Positions 8,441 through 18,190 are shown, counted from the stretch's first letter. The stretch: DNA of 64,000 nt from Gallaecimonas mangrovi (GCF_003367375.1 NZ_CP031416.1:1309501-1373500), one strand, 5' to 3'. Translations and numbers: made by a program. The notes: generated by a model from the sequence alone, not told the origin.

Positions 8441-11077
8441 ATGACGTATAAATCGAAACTCGCATCAGCAATATCATTAGCCATTTTGGGAACCGCAATG
8501 GTGCACGCTGTGCCAGCCTTTGCTGCTGACAACGATGTTGCTGTTACAGCGGCGGACAGTGACCAGAGTAAAGACACCACTAGCGAAACAAAAAAGACAG
8601 CTGACAAAGTAGAAAAAATCGAAGTAACAGGGTCGCGTATCAAACGGGTTGATTTACAAACCGTTTCCCCGGTTACTGTGATCACGGCCGAAGACATGAA
8701 GATGTCTGGTGTCACCACTGTTGAAGACGCCCTAAACAACGTGACGGCTAATACCTACGGTAACGCCAAGGCATCCTCGGGCTATAGTGAGGGCGGAGCG
8801 GCCACCACCACGGTTGACCTACGGGGCCTGGGTGCCACTTTGGTTTTACTTGATGGTCATCGTCTCCCAAGTACCGGTGGTACGGGCGGTACCCAGCAAG
8901 ATATCTCTATGATCCCAATGGCGATCGTTCAGCGTATCGAGATCCTGCGTGATGGAGCCTCTGCTATTTATGGCTCCGATGCGGTGGCGGGTGTAATTAA
9001 TATCATCACCAAAAAGAACATCAGCGGCGTGAATTTTTCCTACTCACTGTCTTCACCTAAGACCAGTGGTGGCCTACAGAAAAAATACACCTTGTCGGCT
9101 GGTGTCACTAATGACAAAGGCAGCATCGTTTTTGTTGCCCAACATACTGACCAAAACGAAACTACCGACGCCGCGGTGTCAGGTACCAACAACGGGTTGT
9201 CGTCTTATAGTTCCGTGCCCAACGCTTATGGCGATGATAGTGGTACCAATTACTATGACAGTTCACTGTGTGACGATGCCGCGAATACAGTTGATACCGG
9301 TAGTGCCTGTAAATATGCGTATTCCAATACGACTTGGTTATATCCGCAGTACACCAAAGATAGCGTGCTAACCAATGCAACTTACGACTTAACCGACGAT
9401 TTGACTTTTAAGGGCCAGGTCTTTGCCGGTAAAAGCCTGTCTTGGAGCCGTTATGCACCTACTCCGGTAAGCCAAAATGGCTTGACCGTTGATTCTGATA
9501 ACGAAAATAACCCTTACGGTGAAGACATTACCGTTTATCTTCGTGGTATTAAGGCCAGGGACAGCAAATACGTTGGTAATAACATGTCCTATCTGGGCAG
9601 CCTGGAAGGGTCATTGGATGTCGGTAATGGCATCGACTGGACTACCAGTTACCAGCACAGTACTGAGAACGAGGTTGAGCACGATTACAACCTGATTAAC
9701 GACAGCGTGATTCAAGACGCCATTGATGATGGCAGTTTTGACATATTGAACTCCTCAGGCATGTCGTATGACGACTGGTCGGCAGAAGAAGAGTCAGTGC
9801 TGGACGAGGCATACCATACCGGAATTTGGGAAGCCGACCAGACTTACGACACCTTTACTGCAACGGGTAGCACTGAACTATACAGCGGCGGTGGCTATGA
9901 CATTAACGCGGTAGTGGGCGCTGAGTACGAGCATCTGAATTTCTGGCAGCAGTCTGACCCTGAATCGGCCAACATGGAAATTTCAGGTGGCGCCGGCGGC
10001 GACGATGTTGATGCCAAGCGTGATCGTCAGTCTTATTACACCGAAGTGGTTTTTGACTTGCCGCATCGGGTAGAGATTGACGGTGCTCTTCGCTATGACG
10101 GTTACAACGTGAATGGGGATGTGGAAGACACCGGCGATGTCTCGAGCAGTTTCCACGGCACCAGCCCCAAAATTGGTATTATGTGGCATGTCACCGACAA
10201 CCTGCTATTACGCGCAGACTGGGGTAAGGCTTTCCGTGCCCCGAGCATGAAACAAATGTTTGCCTCCAGTTCGGTGTCTTGGGATGAAGGATATGACTAT
10301 ACCTATTGTTCTTCTCACACCGATGCGGATTACTGCACCGCGGATTACCAGTTCCAGACCTATTACGAAAGTAACCAGAACCTGAAACCGGAGAAGGCCA
10401 CTTCCTATACTGTCGGTTTTGTTTGGAATCTCACTGACAACTTGTCAGCTCAAGCCACTTACTGGAACTACGATTACAAGGACAAAATCGACGATCTGGA
10501 TGTTGACACTATTCTGGCTGAAGAATACGCCAACGGTAGTTCAAGTCGGGTAGAACGGAATGACGACGGTACTATCGCCGCTATTTATACCTCCTATGTC
10601 AACTTGAACGAGTACACCACCGACGGTGTCGATGCCGGAATTGATTACCTATTGCCGACCCAGATTGGTGATTTCAAATTTAAATTTGAAGGCACTTGGG
10701 TAAACAGTCTGAAAGAAGCGGCTGATTCTGGCGATGATGCAGTGGAATACGCAGGCGAGACTTTTTACCCCGATCTGAAAGCCAACTTAAGTACTCAGTG
10801 GAGCCTTGGGGATTATGGTGCGGCACTGACCTTCAACTACATTGGCCGCCAAGTTGACCATCTCTATGATTACTACAACACCCTCAATCCTTACGTTAAT
10901 ACCAATCTGACGGCAACTTACAATACCAGCTGGAATGCCAAGGTCTCATTGGGTGTTGCTAACGTATTTGATGTGCAGCCCAAGTACGATGAAAGTGATA
11001 CTTGGCGTGGGTATGACTATGACCTCTATGACGTCAATGGGCGCACCTTGCAGCTAAGTTATTCTCAGTCGTTCTAA
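8441..11077 (+). CDS. TonB-dependent outer-membrane receptor C
   Basis: An 878-residue receptor of the second subfamily (C, D, E). I start at the ATG at 8441, which has GGGAG upstream and gives a proper signal peptide (MTYKSKLASA to about VPAFA). An upstream in-frame start at 8396 would add a cysteine-rich extension with no ribosome-binding site. A long acidic linker follows the signal, then KIEVTGSRIKR, the plug (AGVINIITKKN) and the barrel. Two cysteine pairs are present (CDDAANTVDTGSAC and CSSHTDADYC). The protein ends SYSQSF with the canonical C-terminal Phe expected by the BAM complex. Ligand unknown. Confidence 0.92.
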   Translation: MTYKSKLASAISLAILGTAMVHAVPAFAADNDVAVTAADSDQSKDTTSETKKTADKVEKIEVTGSRIKRVDLQTVSPVTVITAEDMKMSGVTTVEDALNNVTANTYGNAKASSGYSEGGAATTTVDLRGLGATLVLLDGHRLPSTGGTGGTQQDISMIPMAIVQRIEILRDGASAIYGSDAVAGVINIITKKNISGVNFSYSLSSPKTSGGLQKKYTLSAGVTNDKGSIVFVAQHTDQNETTDAAVSGTNNGLSSYSSVPNAYGDDSGTNYYDSSLCDDAANTVDTGSACKYAYSNTTWLYPQYTKDSVLTNATYDLTDDLTFKGQVFAGKSLSWSRYAPTPVSQNGLTVDSDNENNPYGEDITVYLRGIKARDSKYVGNNMSYLGSLEGSLDVGNGIDWTTSYQHSTENEVEHDYNLINDSVIQDAIDDGSFDILNSSGMSYDDWSAEEESVLDEAYHTGIWEADQTYDTFTATGSTELYSGGGYDINAVVGAEYEHLNFWQQSDPESANMEISGGAGGDDVDAKRDRQSYYTEVVFDLPHRVEIDGALRYDGYNVNGDVEDTGDVSSSFHGTSPKIGIMWHVTDNLLLRADWGKAFRAPSMKQMFASSSVSWDEGYDYTYCSSHTDADYCTADYQFQTYYESNQNLKPEKATSYTVGFVWNLTDNLSAQATYWNYDYKDKIDDLDVDTILAEEYANGSSSRVERNDDGTIAAIYTSYVNLNEYTTDGVDAGIDYLLPTQIGDFKFKFEGTWVNSLKEAADSGDDAVEYAGETFYPDLKANLSTQWSLGDYGAALTFNYIGRQVDHLYDYYNTLNPYVNTNLTATYNTSWNAKVSLGVANVFDVQPKYDESDTWRGYDYDLYDVNGRTLQLSYSQSF

Positions 11078-11106
11078 ATTCTTTCAGAAGTTAAAACCAA
11101 GTGTAT

Positions 11107-11133
11107 AAAAAGCCGGCATATTGTCGGCTTTTT
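11107..11133 (+). terminator. Terminator of receptor C
   Basis: AAAAAGCCG/CGGCTTTTT stem with a 9-nt loop ending in T residues. Confidence 0.82.
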
Positions 11134-11440
11134 GTTCGCTTGTTCGAGCTGAAGTGTGAAGAGGGCAACAAGTTTCACCCATGTATATTAAATAGATTTT
11201 TTAAAAACTATGCAAAAAAGTGATTTTTAAGGTTATTAATTGAACTGCTTTAATGTTATTTATTTGTTTATTTACTTTTTTTACAGTTGCTTACATGATT
11301 CCTCTTTTTAAAGTTAATTTTCATCTGTTAAGTGGTTTGATTTCCCTGCCTCTGTTTATTGACGGTTAAATTTGATTAAACATGACCTCCGAGTTGGTAA
11401 CTAAAAGCCAACCAATTAGATGTATTATTTGGAGAAAGTC
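11134..11440. other. AT-rich leader region of receptor D
   Basis: About 300 nt without a gene. The 3' part (from about 11364) aligns with the leader of receptor E. The last 20 or so bases before and after the start codon match receptors A and B instead, giving a mosaic leader. Confidence 0.65.
11389..11412 (+). promoter_or_regulatory. Hairpin/operator-like dyad before receptor D
   Basis: GTTGG (11393-11397) pairs with CCAAC (11408-11412), with one further T-G pair inside. The left arm includes CCGAGTTGGTA, the inverted form of the shared element. The homologous dyad before receptor E is GTTGAT/ATCAAC; the arms change together. Confidence 0.5.
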
Positions 11441-14032
11441 ATGACGTCTCAAACTGCCATTAACAAAGCCGTAAAATGGGCTTTATTTAGCAGCGCTGCC
11501 ATTATGGTTTCCGCGCCAGCTTTTGCTGCTGATGACAGCACCAGTACAGATTCTGATCAAAAAGTAGAAAAAATCGAAGTTACAGGTTCTCGTATTAAGC
11601 GTGTTGATATGGAAACAGTTTCACCTGTTACTGTTATTAATGCTGCTGATATTAAAATGTCAGGTAAAACTTCTGTTGCTGATGTGCTGCAAAGCGTCTC
11701 TGCTAACAGTTTCGGTAACGGTGTGGGTGTTTCCGGTTCTAGTGGTGGTGGTTCATCACAAACAACCGTTGACCTGCGTGGCTTAGGTGCCACCCTGGTG
11801 TTGCTGGATGGTCGTCGCCTGCCCGGTACCGGTAACAGCGGTGGGCAGGATCAAGATATTTCAATGATCCCGCTGGCGGTGGTGGATCGCATTGAGATCC
11901 TGCGTGATGGTGCTTCTGCTATTTACGGTTCTGATGCCATCGCTGGTGTAGTTAACATCATTACCAAGAAACATTACGACGGTGTGAACCTTTCTTACTC
12001 TGTATCTTCACCGAAAGTGAACGGCGGTCTTGAGAAGAAATACCAACTGACGGCTGGTACTTCCAACGAGAAGGGCAGCATCGTTATGGTGGCTCAGCAC
12101 AAAGACACTAATGAAGTGACTGACGCTGATGTATCCGGCACCAACAACGGTATCTCCACCTACAGCCCCGTTGCTTATGGTACCAGCACTGACGGTAGCG
12201 ATAGCTATTACAACAGCGATATGTGTGGCCAAGTTGCTAACACCATCGATACCGGCTCTAAGTGTGGTTACGCCTATTCCAACACTACTTGGTTATACCC
12301 GCAGTACACCAAAGACAGTATCTTAACCAATGCCACTTATTACCTGACCGATGACATCACCTTTAAAGGGCAGGTCTTTGCAGGTAAAACCACTTCTTGG
12401 GCTCGCTACGCAGCGACTCCTGTATCCACTAATACCCTGACCATGGATGCAGACAACGAGAACAATCCGCTTGACGAAGATATGACGATTTATCTGCGTG
12501 CGTTGAAAAACCGCGACAGTAAATATGAAGCCAATAACCTGCAATACGTAGGTTCGCTGGAAGGTACTCTGAACGTTTGGAATGGTATCGACTGGAACTT
12601 CGGCTATCAGCACAGTACTGAAAGTGAAGTAGAGCACGACTACAACCTGATCAAAGATAGCGTTATCCAAGATGCTATTGATGACGGCACTTTTGACGTG
12701 TTCAACACTTCCGGGATGTCTACTGATGACTGGATGAGTGAGTATGAGTCCGTATTGGATGAGGCATACCATACCGGTATTTATGAGCTTGATCAGTCTA
12801 CCGATACCTTCAACGGTTCCTTGAGCTCAGAGCTTTACTCTGATGGTGACACTGTTGTTAACGGTTACATTGGTGCTGAGTATGAGCATCTGGATTTCTG
12901 GAAGAAATCTGACCCTGAATCTGCCAACGTAGAGATCTCCGGTGGTTCAGGTGGTGACGATGTTGATGCAGATCGTAACCGTCAGTCTTATTTCTCAGAA
13001 TTTGTTATCGACCTGCCTTACAAAATTGAGATTGATGCAGCCTATCGTTACGACAAATACGACCTCAGTGGTGATGTTGGTGGCGAATACACCAATGCCT
13101 CTTTTGATGGTAGTAGCCCCAAAATTGGTGTGATGTGGCGTCCTACTGACAATCTGTTGCTGCGTGCTAGCTGGGGTAAAGCCTTCCGTGCGCCCAGCAT
13201 GAACCAGTTGTTTGCTTCCAGCTCTATCTCGTTTGACTATGGTCTGGACCAAACTTACTGCGCCAGTCACGACGACGCTGACTACTGTACTGAAGATGAG
13301 CAATTCAAAACCTATTACGCCAGTAACCAGGATCTTCAACCTGAAACTGCGAAATCCTATACCGCGGGTTTTGTTTGGAACATCACCAATAACCTTTCTT
13401 GGGAAGGTACCTACTGGAACTTCGATTACAAAAACAAAATCGAGTCTCTGGATGTTGACACCATTCTGGCTGAAGAGTACACCAACGGTAGCTCTAGCCG
13501 CGTAGATCGTAGCGACGACGGTAAAATTGAGTCTATTACCACTTCCTACGTCAACATGGCGACTGTAAAAGTTAGCGGTATCGACTCGTCTGTTAACTAC
13601 TTAATCCCCACTTCTATCGGTGACTTCAAAATCGATATGGATGCCAGCTATATGCTGCATTGGAAAGAAGCGGCAGATGCCGGGGATGACGCCTATGACT
13701 ACGCAGGCGAAACTAACTATCCGCAACTGAAAGGTAACTTGTCTGTTAAGTGGAGCCAAGGCGACTACTCAGCAGCTGCCACCTTCAACTACATTGGCAA
13801 GCAAACCGACACCTTGTATGACGGTTATTACAACGACATTGATGCTTACGTAAATACCAACGTTACTGCGTCCTACAACACAAGTTGGAATGGCAAAGTG
13901 AGTGTCGGTATTGCCAACCTCTTTGACCAATCGCCGAAGTATTACACCAGTGATTACTGGCGTGGTTTCGACTACGACCTGTATGACGCTCGTGGCCGTA
14001 CTTTGCAATTTAGCTACTCACAGTCTTTCTAA
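11441..14032 (+). CDS. TonB-dependent outer-membrane receptor D (mosaic)
   Basis: An 863-residue receptor. The ATG at 11441 is chosen because GGAG lies 8-11 nt upstream and it begins the same MTSQTAI signal peptide seen in A and B. The start at 11420 would add a short unsupported extension. The bases from GGAGAAAGTC through the first seven codons are almost identical to A and B. From the KIEVTGSRIKRVDMET segment onward the protein is of the C/E subfamily (plug AGVVNIITKKH, cysteine pairs CGQVANTIDTGSKC and CASHDDADYC, C terminus SYSQSF). This suggests recombination between array members. Ligand unknown. Confidence 0.93.
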   Translation: MTSQTAINKAVKWALFSSAAIMVSAPAFAADDSTSTDSDQKVEKIEVTGSRIKRVDMETVSPVTVINAADIKMSGKTSVADVLQSVSANSFGNGVGVSGSSGGGSSQTTVDLRGLGATLVLLDGRRLPGTGNSGGQDQDISMIPLAVVDRIEILRDGASAIYGSDAIAGVVNIITKKHYDGVNLSYSVSSPKVNGGLEKKYQLTAGTSNEKGSIVMVAQHKDTNEVTDADVSGTNNGISTYSPVAYGTSTDGSDSYYNSDMCGQVANTIDTGSKCGYAYSNTTWLYPQYTKDSILTNATYYLTDDITFKGQVFAGKTTSWARYAATPVSTNTLTMDADNENNPLDEDMTIYLRALKNRDSKYEANNLQYVGSLEGTLNVWNGIDWNFGYQHSTESEVEHDYNLIKDSVIQDAIDDGTFDVFNTSGMSTDDWMSEYESVLDEAYHTGIYELDQSTDTFNGSLSSELYSDGDTVVNGYIGAEYEHLDFWKKSDPESANVEISGGSGGDDVDADRNRQSYFSEFVIDLPYKIEIDAAYRYDKYDLSGDVGGEYTNASFDGSSPKIGVMWRPTDNLLLRASWGKAFRAPSMNQLFASSSISFDYGLDQTYCASHDDADYCTEDEQFKTYYASNQDLQPETAKSYTAGFVWNITNNLSWEGTYWNFDYKNKIESLDVDTILAEEYTNGSSSRVDRSDDGKIESITTSYVNMATVKVSGIDSSVNYLIPTSIGDFKIDMDASYMLHWKEAADAGDDAYDYAGETNYPQLKGNLSVKWSQGDYSAAATFNYIGKQTDTLYDGYYNDIDAYVNTNVTASYNTSWNGKVSVGIANLFDQSPKYYTSDYWRGFDYDLYDARGRTLQFSYSQSF

Positions 14033-14076
14033 TGTCCTCCCTGGACTAGAGAGTATGATGCACTGCATCATTTTTG

Positions 14077-14103
14077 AGGCCGACATTTGTCGGCCTTTTT
14101 TTA
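14077..14103 (+). terminator. Terminator of receptor D
   Basis: AGGCCGAC/GTCGGCCT stem with an ATTT loop and seven T. A small palindrome (ATGATGCACTGCATCAT) precedes it. Confidence 0.88.
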
Positions 14104-14388
14104 TGGAAAATCGGATGTGACCAAAGACGCGTTTTTGTACGTTTAATTATTTAAAATTAATAAAAAAAATGCAAAAATAAAGTCTATTGTCATTTTTTAT
14201 CATCATTTGGTTTTTTTTTGTTGTTTTATCGTTGATAAAAAAGGCATTTATATTTTTTGATGATTTCCCCTTTCTTTTTTATCTTCTCATTTCCTTTTTT
14301 TGTCTTTGTTTCAATTTAGTTAATTTTGATTAATCTCTATTGCGAGTTGATAACCAAAAATCAACCAATATAACTTTAGGGAGATATC
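14104..14388. other. AT-rich leader region of receptor E
   Basis: About 285 nt, extremely AT-rich with long T-tracts and no gene. TTTTTTATCA (14193-14202) pairs with TGATAAAAAA (14233-14242) around a 30-nt loop. The gene-proximal part aligns with the D leader. Confidence 0.65.
14342..14365 (+). promoter_or_regulatory. Hairpin/operator-like dyad before receptor E
   Basis: GTTGAT (14346-14351) pairs with ATCAAC (14360-14365). GCGAGTTGATA (14342-14352) is the exact reverse complement of the element before receptor A. The dyad ends 23 nt before the start codon. Confidence 0.5.
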
Positions 14389-16992
14389 ATGACCGGTAAG
14401 AATAAAATTACGCAGGCTATTTATTTAGCGCTGATTGCTGGAAGCAGCATTACTGCTGTGTCGTCGGCTTGGGCCGCGGATGATACAGATGAAACAACCT
14501 CCACAACCGATACCAAAAGCACAGAGCGCATTGAAGTGACTGGCTCGCGTATTAAGCGGGTTGATATGGAAACAACTTCTCCGGTCACAATTATTTCGGC
14601 GGCTGATATTCAGATGTCCGGTCAGACATCTGTGGGGGATGTGTTAAATAACGTTTCAGCCAATAGCTTTGGTAGTTGGAAAGGGAAGTCGGGGTATGGC
14701 TCTGGCTACTCAGCAACCAATAACGTTGACTTACGTGGTTTGGGGGCAACGCTGGTACTGCTTGATGGCCGTCGCCTTCCTAGTACTGGGGGCAGTGGTG
14801 GTACCGAGCAAGATGTTTCAGCTATTCCCTTGGCAATTGTTGATCGCATTGAAATTCTACGCGATGGCGCCTCTGCGATTTATGGTTCGGATGCGGTTGC
14901 TGGTGTTGTTAACATTATCACCAAGAAAAACCTGTCTGGTGTGAATGTTGCCTATACGGTGAGCTCTCCTAAAACCGAAGGCGGTTTACTGAAAAAGTAT
15001 GAACTGTCAGCGGGCGCCACGGGCGAGAAAGGCAGCGTGGTTTTTGTGGCGCAGCATAGCGATCAAAACGAAACCACCGATACCGCCGTTACTGGTTATA
15101 ACAACGGCCTGTCTAGCTACAGCCCTGTTGCTAATGCCTATGACACCGACGGTAACTCTTATTACAGTTCTGAACTTTGCGGGGAAGTCGCTAATACCAT
15201 TGATACCGGCAGCCGCTGTGCCTACGCCTATTCCAATGTTACCTGGCTTTATCCACAAGTTACCCGTGATAGCGTGCTGACCAATGCTACCTATTACCTA
15301 ACGGATGATATTACGTTTAAAGGCCAGGTTTTTGCTGGTAAAACAACTTCTTGGAGCCGTTACGCACCAACGCCGGTATCCACTAACACCATCACTATGG
15401 ACGCCGATAACGTTAATAATCCCTATGGTGAAGACTTAACTATCTATTTGCGTACCTCAACTCTGGGTGTACGGGATTCCAAATACAGTGCGGACAACTT
15501 CCAATACGTGGGCTCTTTAGAAGGGACCCTGGATTATGGCAATGGTATCGATTGGGAAGTGGGTTACCAGCACAACGACCAATCTGAGCTGACGCACAAC
15601 TATAACTTGATCAAAGACAGTGTCATCCAAGATGCAATTGACGATGGCACCTTGGATCTTTTCAATACCCAAGGGTTGTCTTACGACGACTGGTTGGACA
15701 GTGTAAATGAAGTCTATGACGAAGCAGCTCATACCGGCATTTGGGAAGCAGACCAAAAGCGCGACATTTTCGATGGCTCTTTAAGCAGCAATCTGTACAG
15801 CAATGATTCGGTGAATGTTAGCGGTATGTTTGGCGCTGAGTATGAGCACCTGACGTTCTGGCAAAAGTCTGATCCGGAATCGGCACTGGTTGAAATTTCT
15901 GGCGGCTCTGGCGGTGATGATATTGACGCCAAACGCGATCGCCAGTCGTATTTCACCGAAATTGTAGTGGACTTACCCTACCGCGTAGAGATTGATGCGG
16001 CGATCCGCTATGACGACTACAGCCTCAGCGGTTTGGTCAACGATGAACAAACCTCATCAGGTTTTGATGGTACTAGCCCCAAAATCGGTGTGATGTGGCA
16101 TGCCACCGACAATCTGCTGCTGCGTGTTAACTGGGGTAAAGCCTTCCGAGCACCGAGTATGAGTGAGCTGTATGCCTCAAGCTCAATCAGTTTCGACTCT
16201 GGTTATGACACAACCTATTGTGCCAGCCATGATGACGCTGATTACTGTACTTCGTCTTACCAATTCAAAACTTATTACGCCAGTAATCAAGACTTGCAGC
16301 CGGAAAAATCCAACCAATATACCGCCGGTTTTGTTTGGAACATTACCGACGACTTGTCTTGGGAAACCACCTACTGGAACATCGATTACAAAAATAAAAT
16401 AGACTCTTTGGATATCGATGAGATCTTGGCTGAAGAATATGCCAGTGGTGGCTCAGACCGCGTAGTTCGTGGCGATGATGGTAAAATCGAGTCTATTACC
16501 ACCTCTTACGTGAACCTTTCTGAGTTCAAGTTAGACGGTATCGATATGTCCGTGCATTACTTGCTGCCGACTTCCGTCGGGGATTTTAAAATCGACTGGG
16601 AAGCAAGTTGGATTAACAGCTGGAAAAAAGCCGCTGATGCCAGCAGCTCCGGGGTTGAGTACGCGGGTGAAGTGGGCTATCCAGACCTTAAAAGCAGTTT
16701 GGGTGTGCAGTGGAGCCAAGGCGATTATGCTGCCGGGTTAACCTTCTACTACATCGGTAAACAAACTGACACCTTGTACGATGGTTATTACAACACCCAA
16801 GACCCCTACGTAAACACCAACCTGACTGCATCTTATAACACTAGCTGGAACGGTAAGGTGACTTTGGGTATTGCCAACTTGTTTGATGTCGACCCGGAAG
16901 TCTATTCCGATGACACCTGGCGTGGCATTAGTGACTCCTTGTACGATGTCTACGGCCGTACTTTGCAGTTACGTTATGAGCAATCCTTCTAA
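14389..16992 (+). CDS. TonB-dependent outer-membrane receptor E
   Basis: An 867-residue receptor of the C/D/E subfamily with a diverged signal peptide (MTGKNKITQA, ending near SSAWA). A short Thr/Asp-rich linker, the RIEVTGSRIKR segment, the plug (AGVVNIITKKN) and the barrel follow. Two cysteine pairs (CGEVANTIDTGSRC and CASHDDADYC) match D. It ends RYEQSF with a terminal Phe. The ATG follows GGGAG. It closes the array and is followed by its own terminator. Ligand unknown; similarity to D suggests related substrates. Confidence 0.92.
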   Translation: MTGKNKITQAIYLALIAGSSITAVSSAWAADDTDETTSTTDTKSTERIEVTGSRIKRVDMETTSPVTIISAADIQMSGQTSVGDVLNNVSANSFGSWKGKSGYGSGYSATNNVDLRGLGATLVLLDGRRLPSTGGSGGTEQDVSAIPLAIVDRIEILRDGASAIYGSDAVAGVVNIITKKNLSGVNVAYTVSSPKTEGGLLKKYELSAGATGEKGSVVFVAQHSDQNETTDTAVTGYNNGLSSYSPVANAYDTDGNSYYSSELCGEVANTIDTGSRCAYAYSNVTWLYPQVTRDSVLTNATYYLTDDITFKGQVFAGKTTSWSRYAPTPVSTNTITMDADNVNNPYGEDLTIYLRTSTLGVRDSKYSADNFQYVGSLEGTLDYGNGIDWEVGYQHNDQSELTHNYNLIKDSVIQDAIDDGTLDLFNTQGLSYDDWLDSVNEVYDEAAHTGIWEADQKRDIFDGSLSSNLYSNDSVNVSGMFGAEYEHLTFWQKSDPESALVEISGGSGGDDIDAKRDRQSYFTEIVVDLPYRVEIDAAIRYDDYSLSGLVNDEQTSSGFDGTSPKIGVMWHATDNLLLRVNWGKAFRAPSMSELYASSSISFDSGYDTTYCASHDDADYCTSSYQFKTYYASNQDLQPEKSNQYTAGFVWNITDDLSWETTYWNIDYKNKIDSLDIDEILAEEYASGGSDRVVRGDDGKIESITTSYVNLSEFKLDGIDMSVHYLLPTSVGDFKIDWEASWINSWKKAADASSSGVEYAGEVGYPDLKSSLGVQWSQGDYAAGLTFYYIGKQTDTLYDGYYNTQDPYVNTNLTASYNTSWNGKVTLGIANLFDVDPEVYSDDTWRGISDSLYDVYGRTLQLRYEQSF

Positions 16993-17011
16993 TAGTCCTA
17001 AGAACCTGTAT

Positions 17012-17047
17012 GAAAAAGGGCTGGCCAATGGGTCAGCCCTTTTTTTA
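17012..17047. terminator. Terminator shared by receptor E and pheA
   Basis: AAAAAGGGCTG and CAGCCCTTTTT arms flank a loop, with A- and T-runs on both sides. It can serve the convergent receptor E (plus) and pheA (minus, stop at 17045). Confidence 0.85.
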
Positions 17048-18190
17048 TGCCTGGGGTAGGGGAGCGATAGTCGCTTTCACCCTTTCATCGGCATAACAGC
17101 CCAGTACCTTTACAAACCGCGTGATGGCGCAGAGCGCTTGATAGGCTTGTTGCCATGCTTCGCTTTGGTCATTGGCCTGCACATCCATATAAAAAAGCTC
17201 TTCCCAAGGGTTACCGGGAATAGGGCGAGACTCCAGCTTGCTGATATTAAAGCCATGCTGCTGAAGTACTTGCAGGGCGCTAACCAAGGCGCCTGGAGTA
17301 TTATGGGTGGCCATAATCAAGCTGGTTTTTGCAGGCAGTTGGCTCGGTACCGTCTGGGCATCGCGGCTGACAATGATAAAGCGGGTATGGTTTTCTTCCT
17401 GGTTTGCCAGATGGCGGTCTATTGCCACCAATCCATAAAGTGCGCCGCCACTTTCGGGGCCAATAGCAGCAATGGCTTCATCGCTTTGGGCCACTTTTGC
17501 CATGGCATGGGCGGTCGAGGCGCAGGCTTCCTGCTGGTAATGGGTTTTCGCCAAGTATTGCGAGCATTGCGTCAGTGCTTGCGGGTGCGAACACACTTTT
17601 TCAAGTTTATCCAGGCTAAGCCCCGGTTTTACCAACAAGTGGTGGTCAACTTTCAGGTACGTCTCGCCAATAATGTGCAGATGAGTGTGGCGCAATAAGT
17701 CATACACGTCGTTGATAGAGCCAGAAGAGGTGTTTTCTATTGGCAACAGTCCAAGTGGCGCCCGGCCATCTTCAACTGCCTTAATGATGTCACTAAAACT
17801 CTCGCACGACAGGCCCTGAAAACCACATTGGCGGCGGCTGGCATAGGCTTGCGCCGCAAGGTGGGAATAGGTACCGGGCTGGCCAAGATGGGCTAGGGTC
17901 AGTATGCCTTTGTCATCCCCTTGCTGCATCCAGGCTTGTTGCAGTAACACCGAGTCTTCAATGATGATGTGATAAAGGCGGGTGAGGTAAGCCGGGTCTA
18001 ACCCCAAGGCTTGGCCTTTTTCCATCAGCTTTAACAGTAAACTGGCTTCTCTGGCAGGATCGCGCACCGCGCCTTGGTGTTCAGCCTTGTATTTTGCCAC
18101 CGCCAGCGCAATTTGGCGGCGTTTAGCCAGGCTTTCCAACAAATGTTGGTCCAGGGCTTCGATGTCCTGGCGTAACTGATTTAGGTCCAT
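17045..18190 (-). CDS. pheA: Chorismate mutase / prephenate dehydratase (P-protein)
   Basis: A bifunctional 381-residue cytoplasmic enzyme converting chorismate to prephenate and then phenylpyruvate, the committed branch to phenylalanine. An AroQ-type mutase covers about residues 1-90 (LNQLRQDIEALDQHLL, RRQIALAVAKYK). The dehydratase covers about 98-280 (GQPGTYSHLAAQAYA, LPIENTSSGSINDVYDLL). An ACT regulatory domain follows, with the GALV and ESRP motifs that bind phenylalanine in the family. Length matches the E. coli protein. The ATG has GGAGGA upstream. Transcription is probably controlled by the attenuator immediately upstream and activity by Phe feedback through the ACT domain. Confidence 0.97.
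   Translation of the reverse strand: MDLNQLRQDIEALDQHLLESLAKRRQIALAVAKYKAEHQGAVRDPAREASLLLKLMEKGQALGLDPAYLTRLYHIIIEDSVLLQQAWMQQGDDKGILTLAHLGQPGTYSHLAAQAYASRRQCGFQGLSCESFSDIIKAVEDGRAPLGLLPIENTSSGSINDVYDLLRHTHLHIIGETYLKVDHHLLVKPGLSLDKLEKVCSHPQALTQCSQYLAKTHYQQEACASTAHAMAKVAQSDEAIAAIGPESGGALYGLVAIDRHLANQEENHTRFIIVSRDAQTVPSQLPAKTSLIMATHNTPGALVSALQVLQQHGFNISKLESRPIPGNPWEELFYMDVQANDQSEAWQQAYQALCAITRFVKVLGCYADERVKATIAPLPQA

Noticed and set aside
17138-17698. 186-residue plus-strand ORF opposite pheA
   Set aside because: No ribosome-binding site and fully inside pheA; shadow frame.
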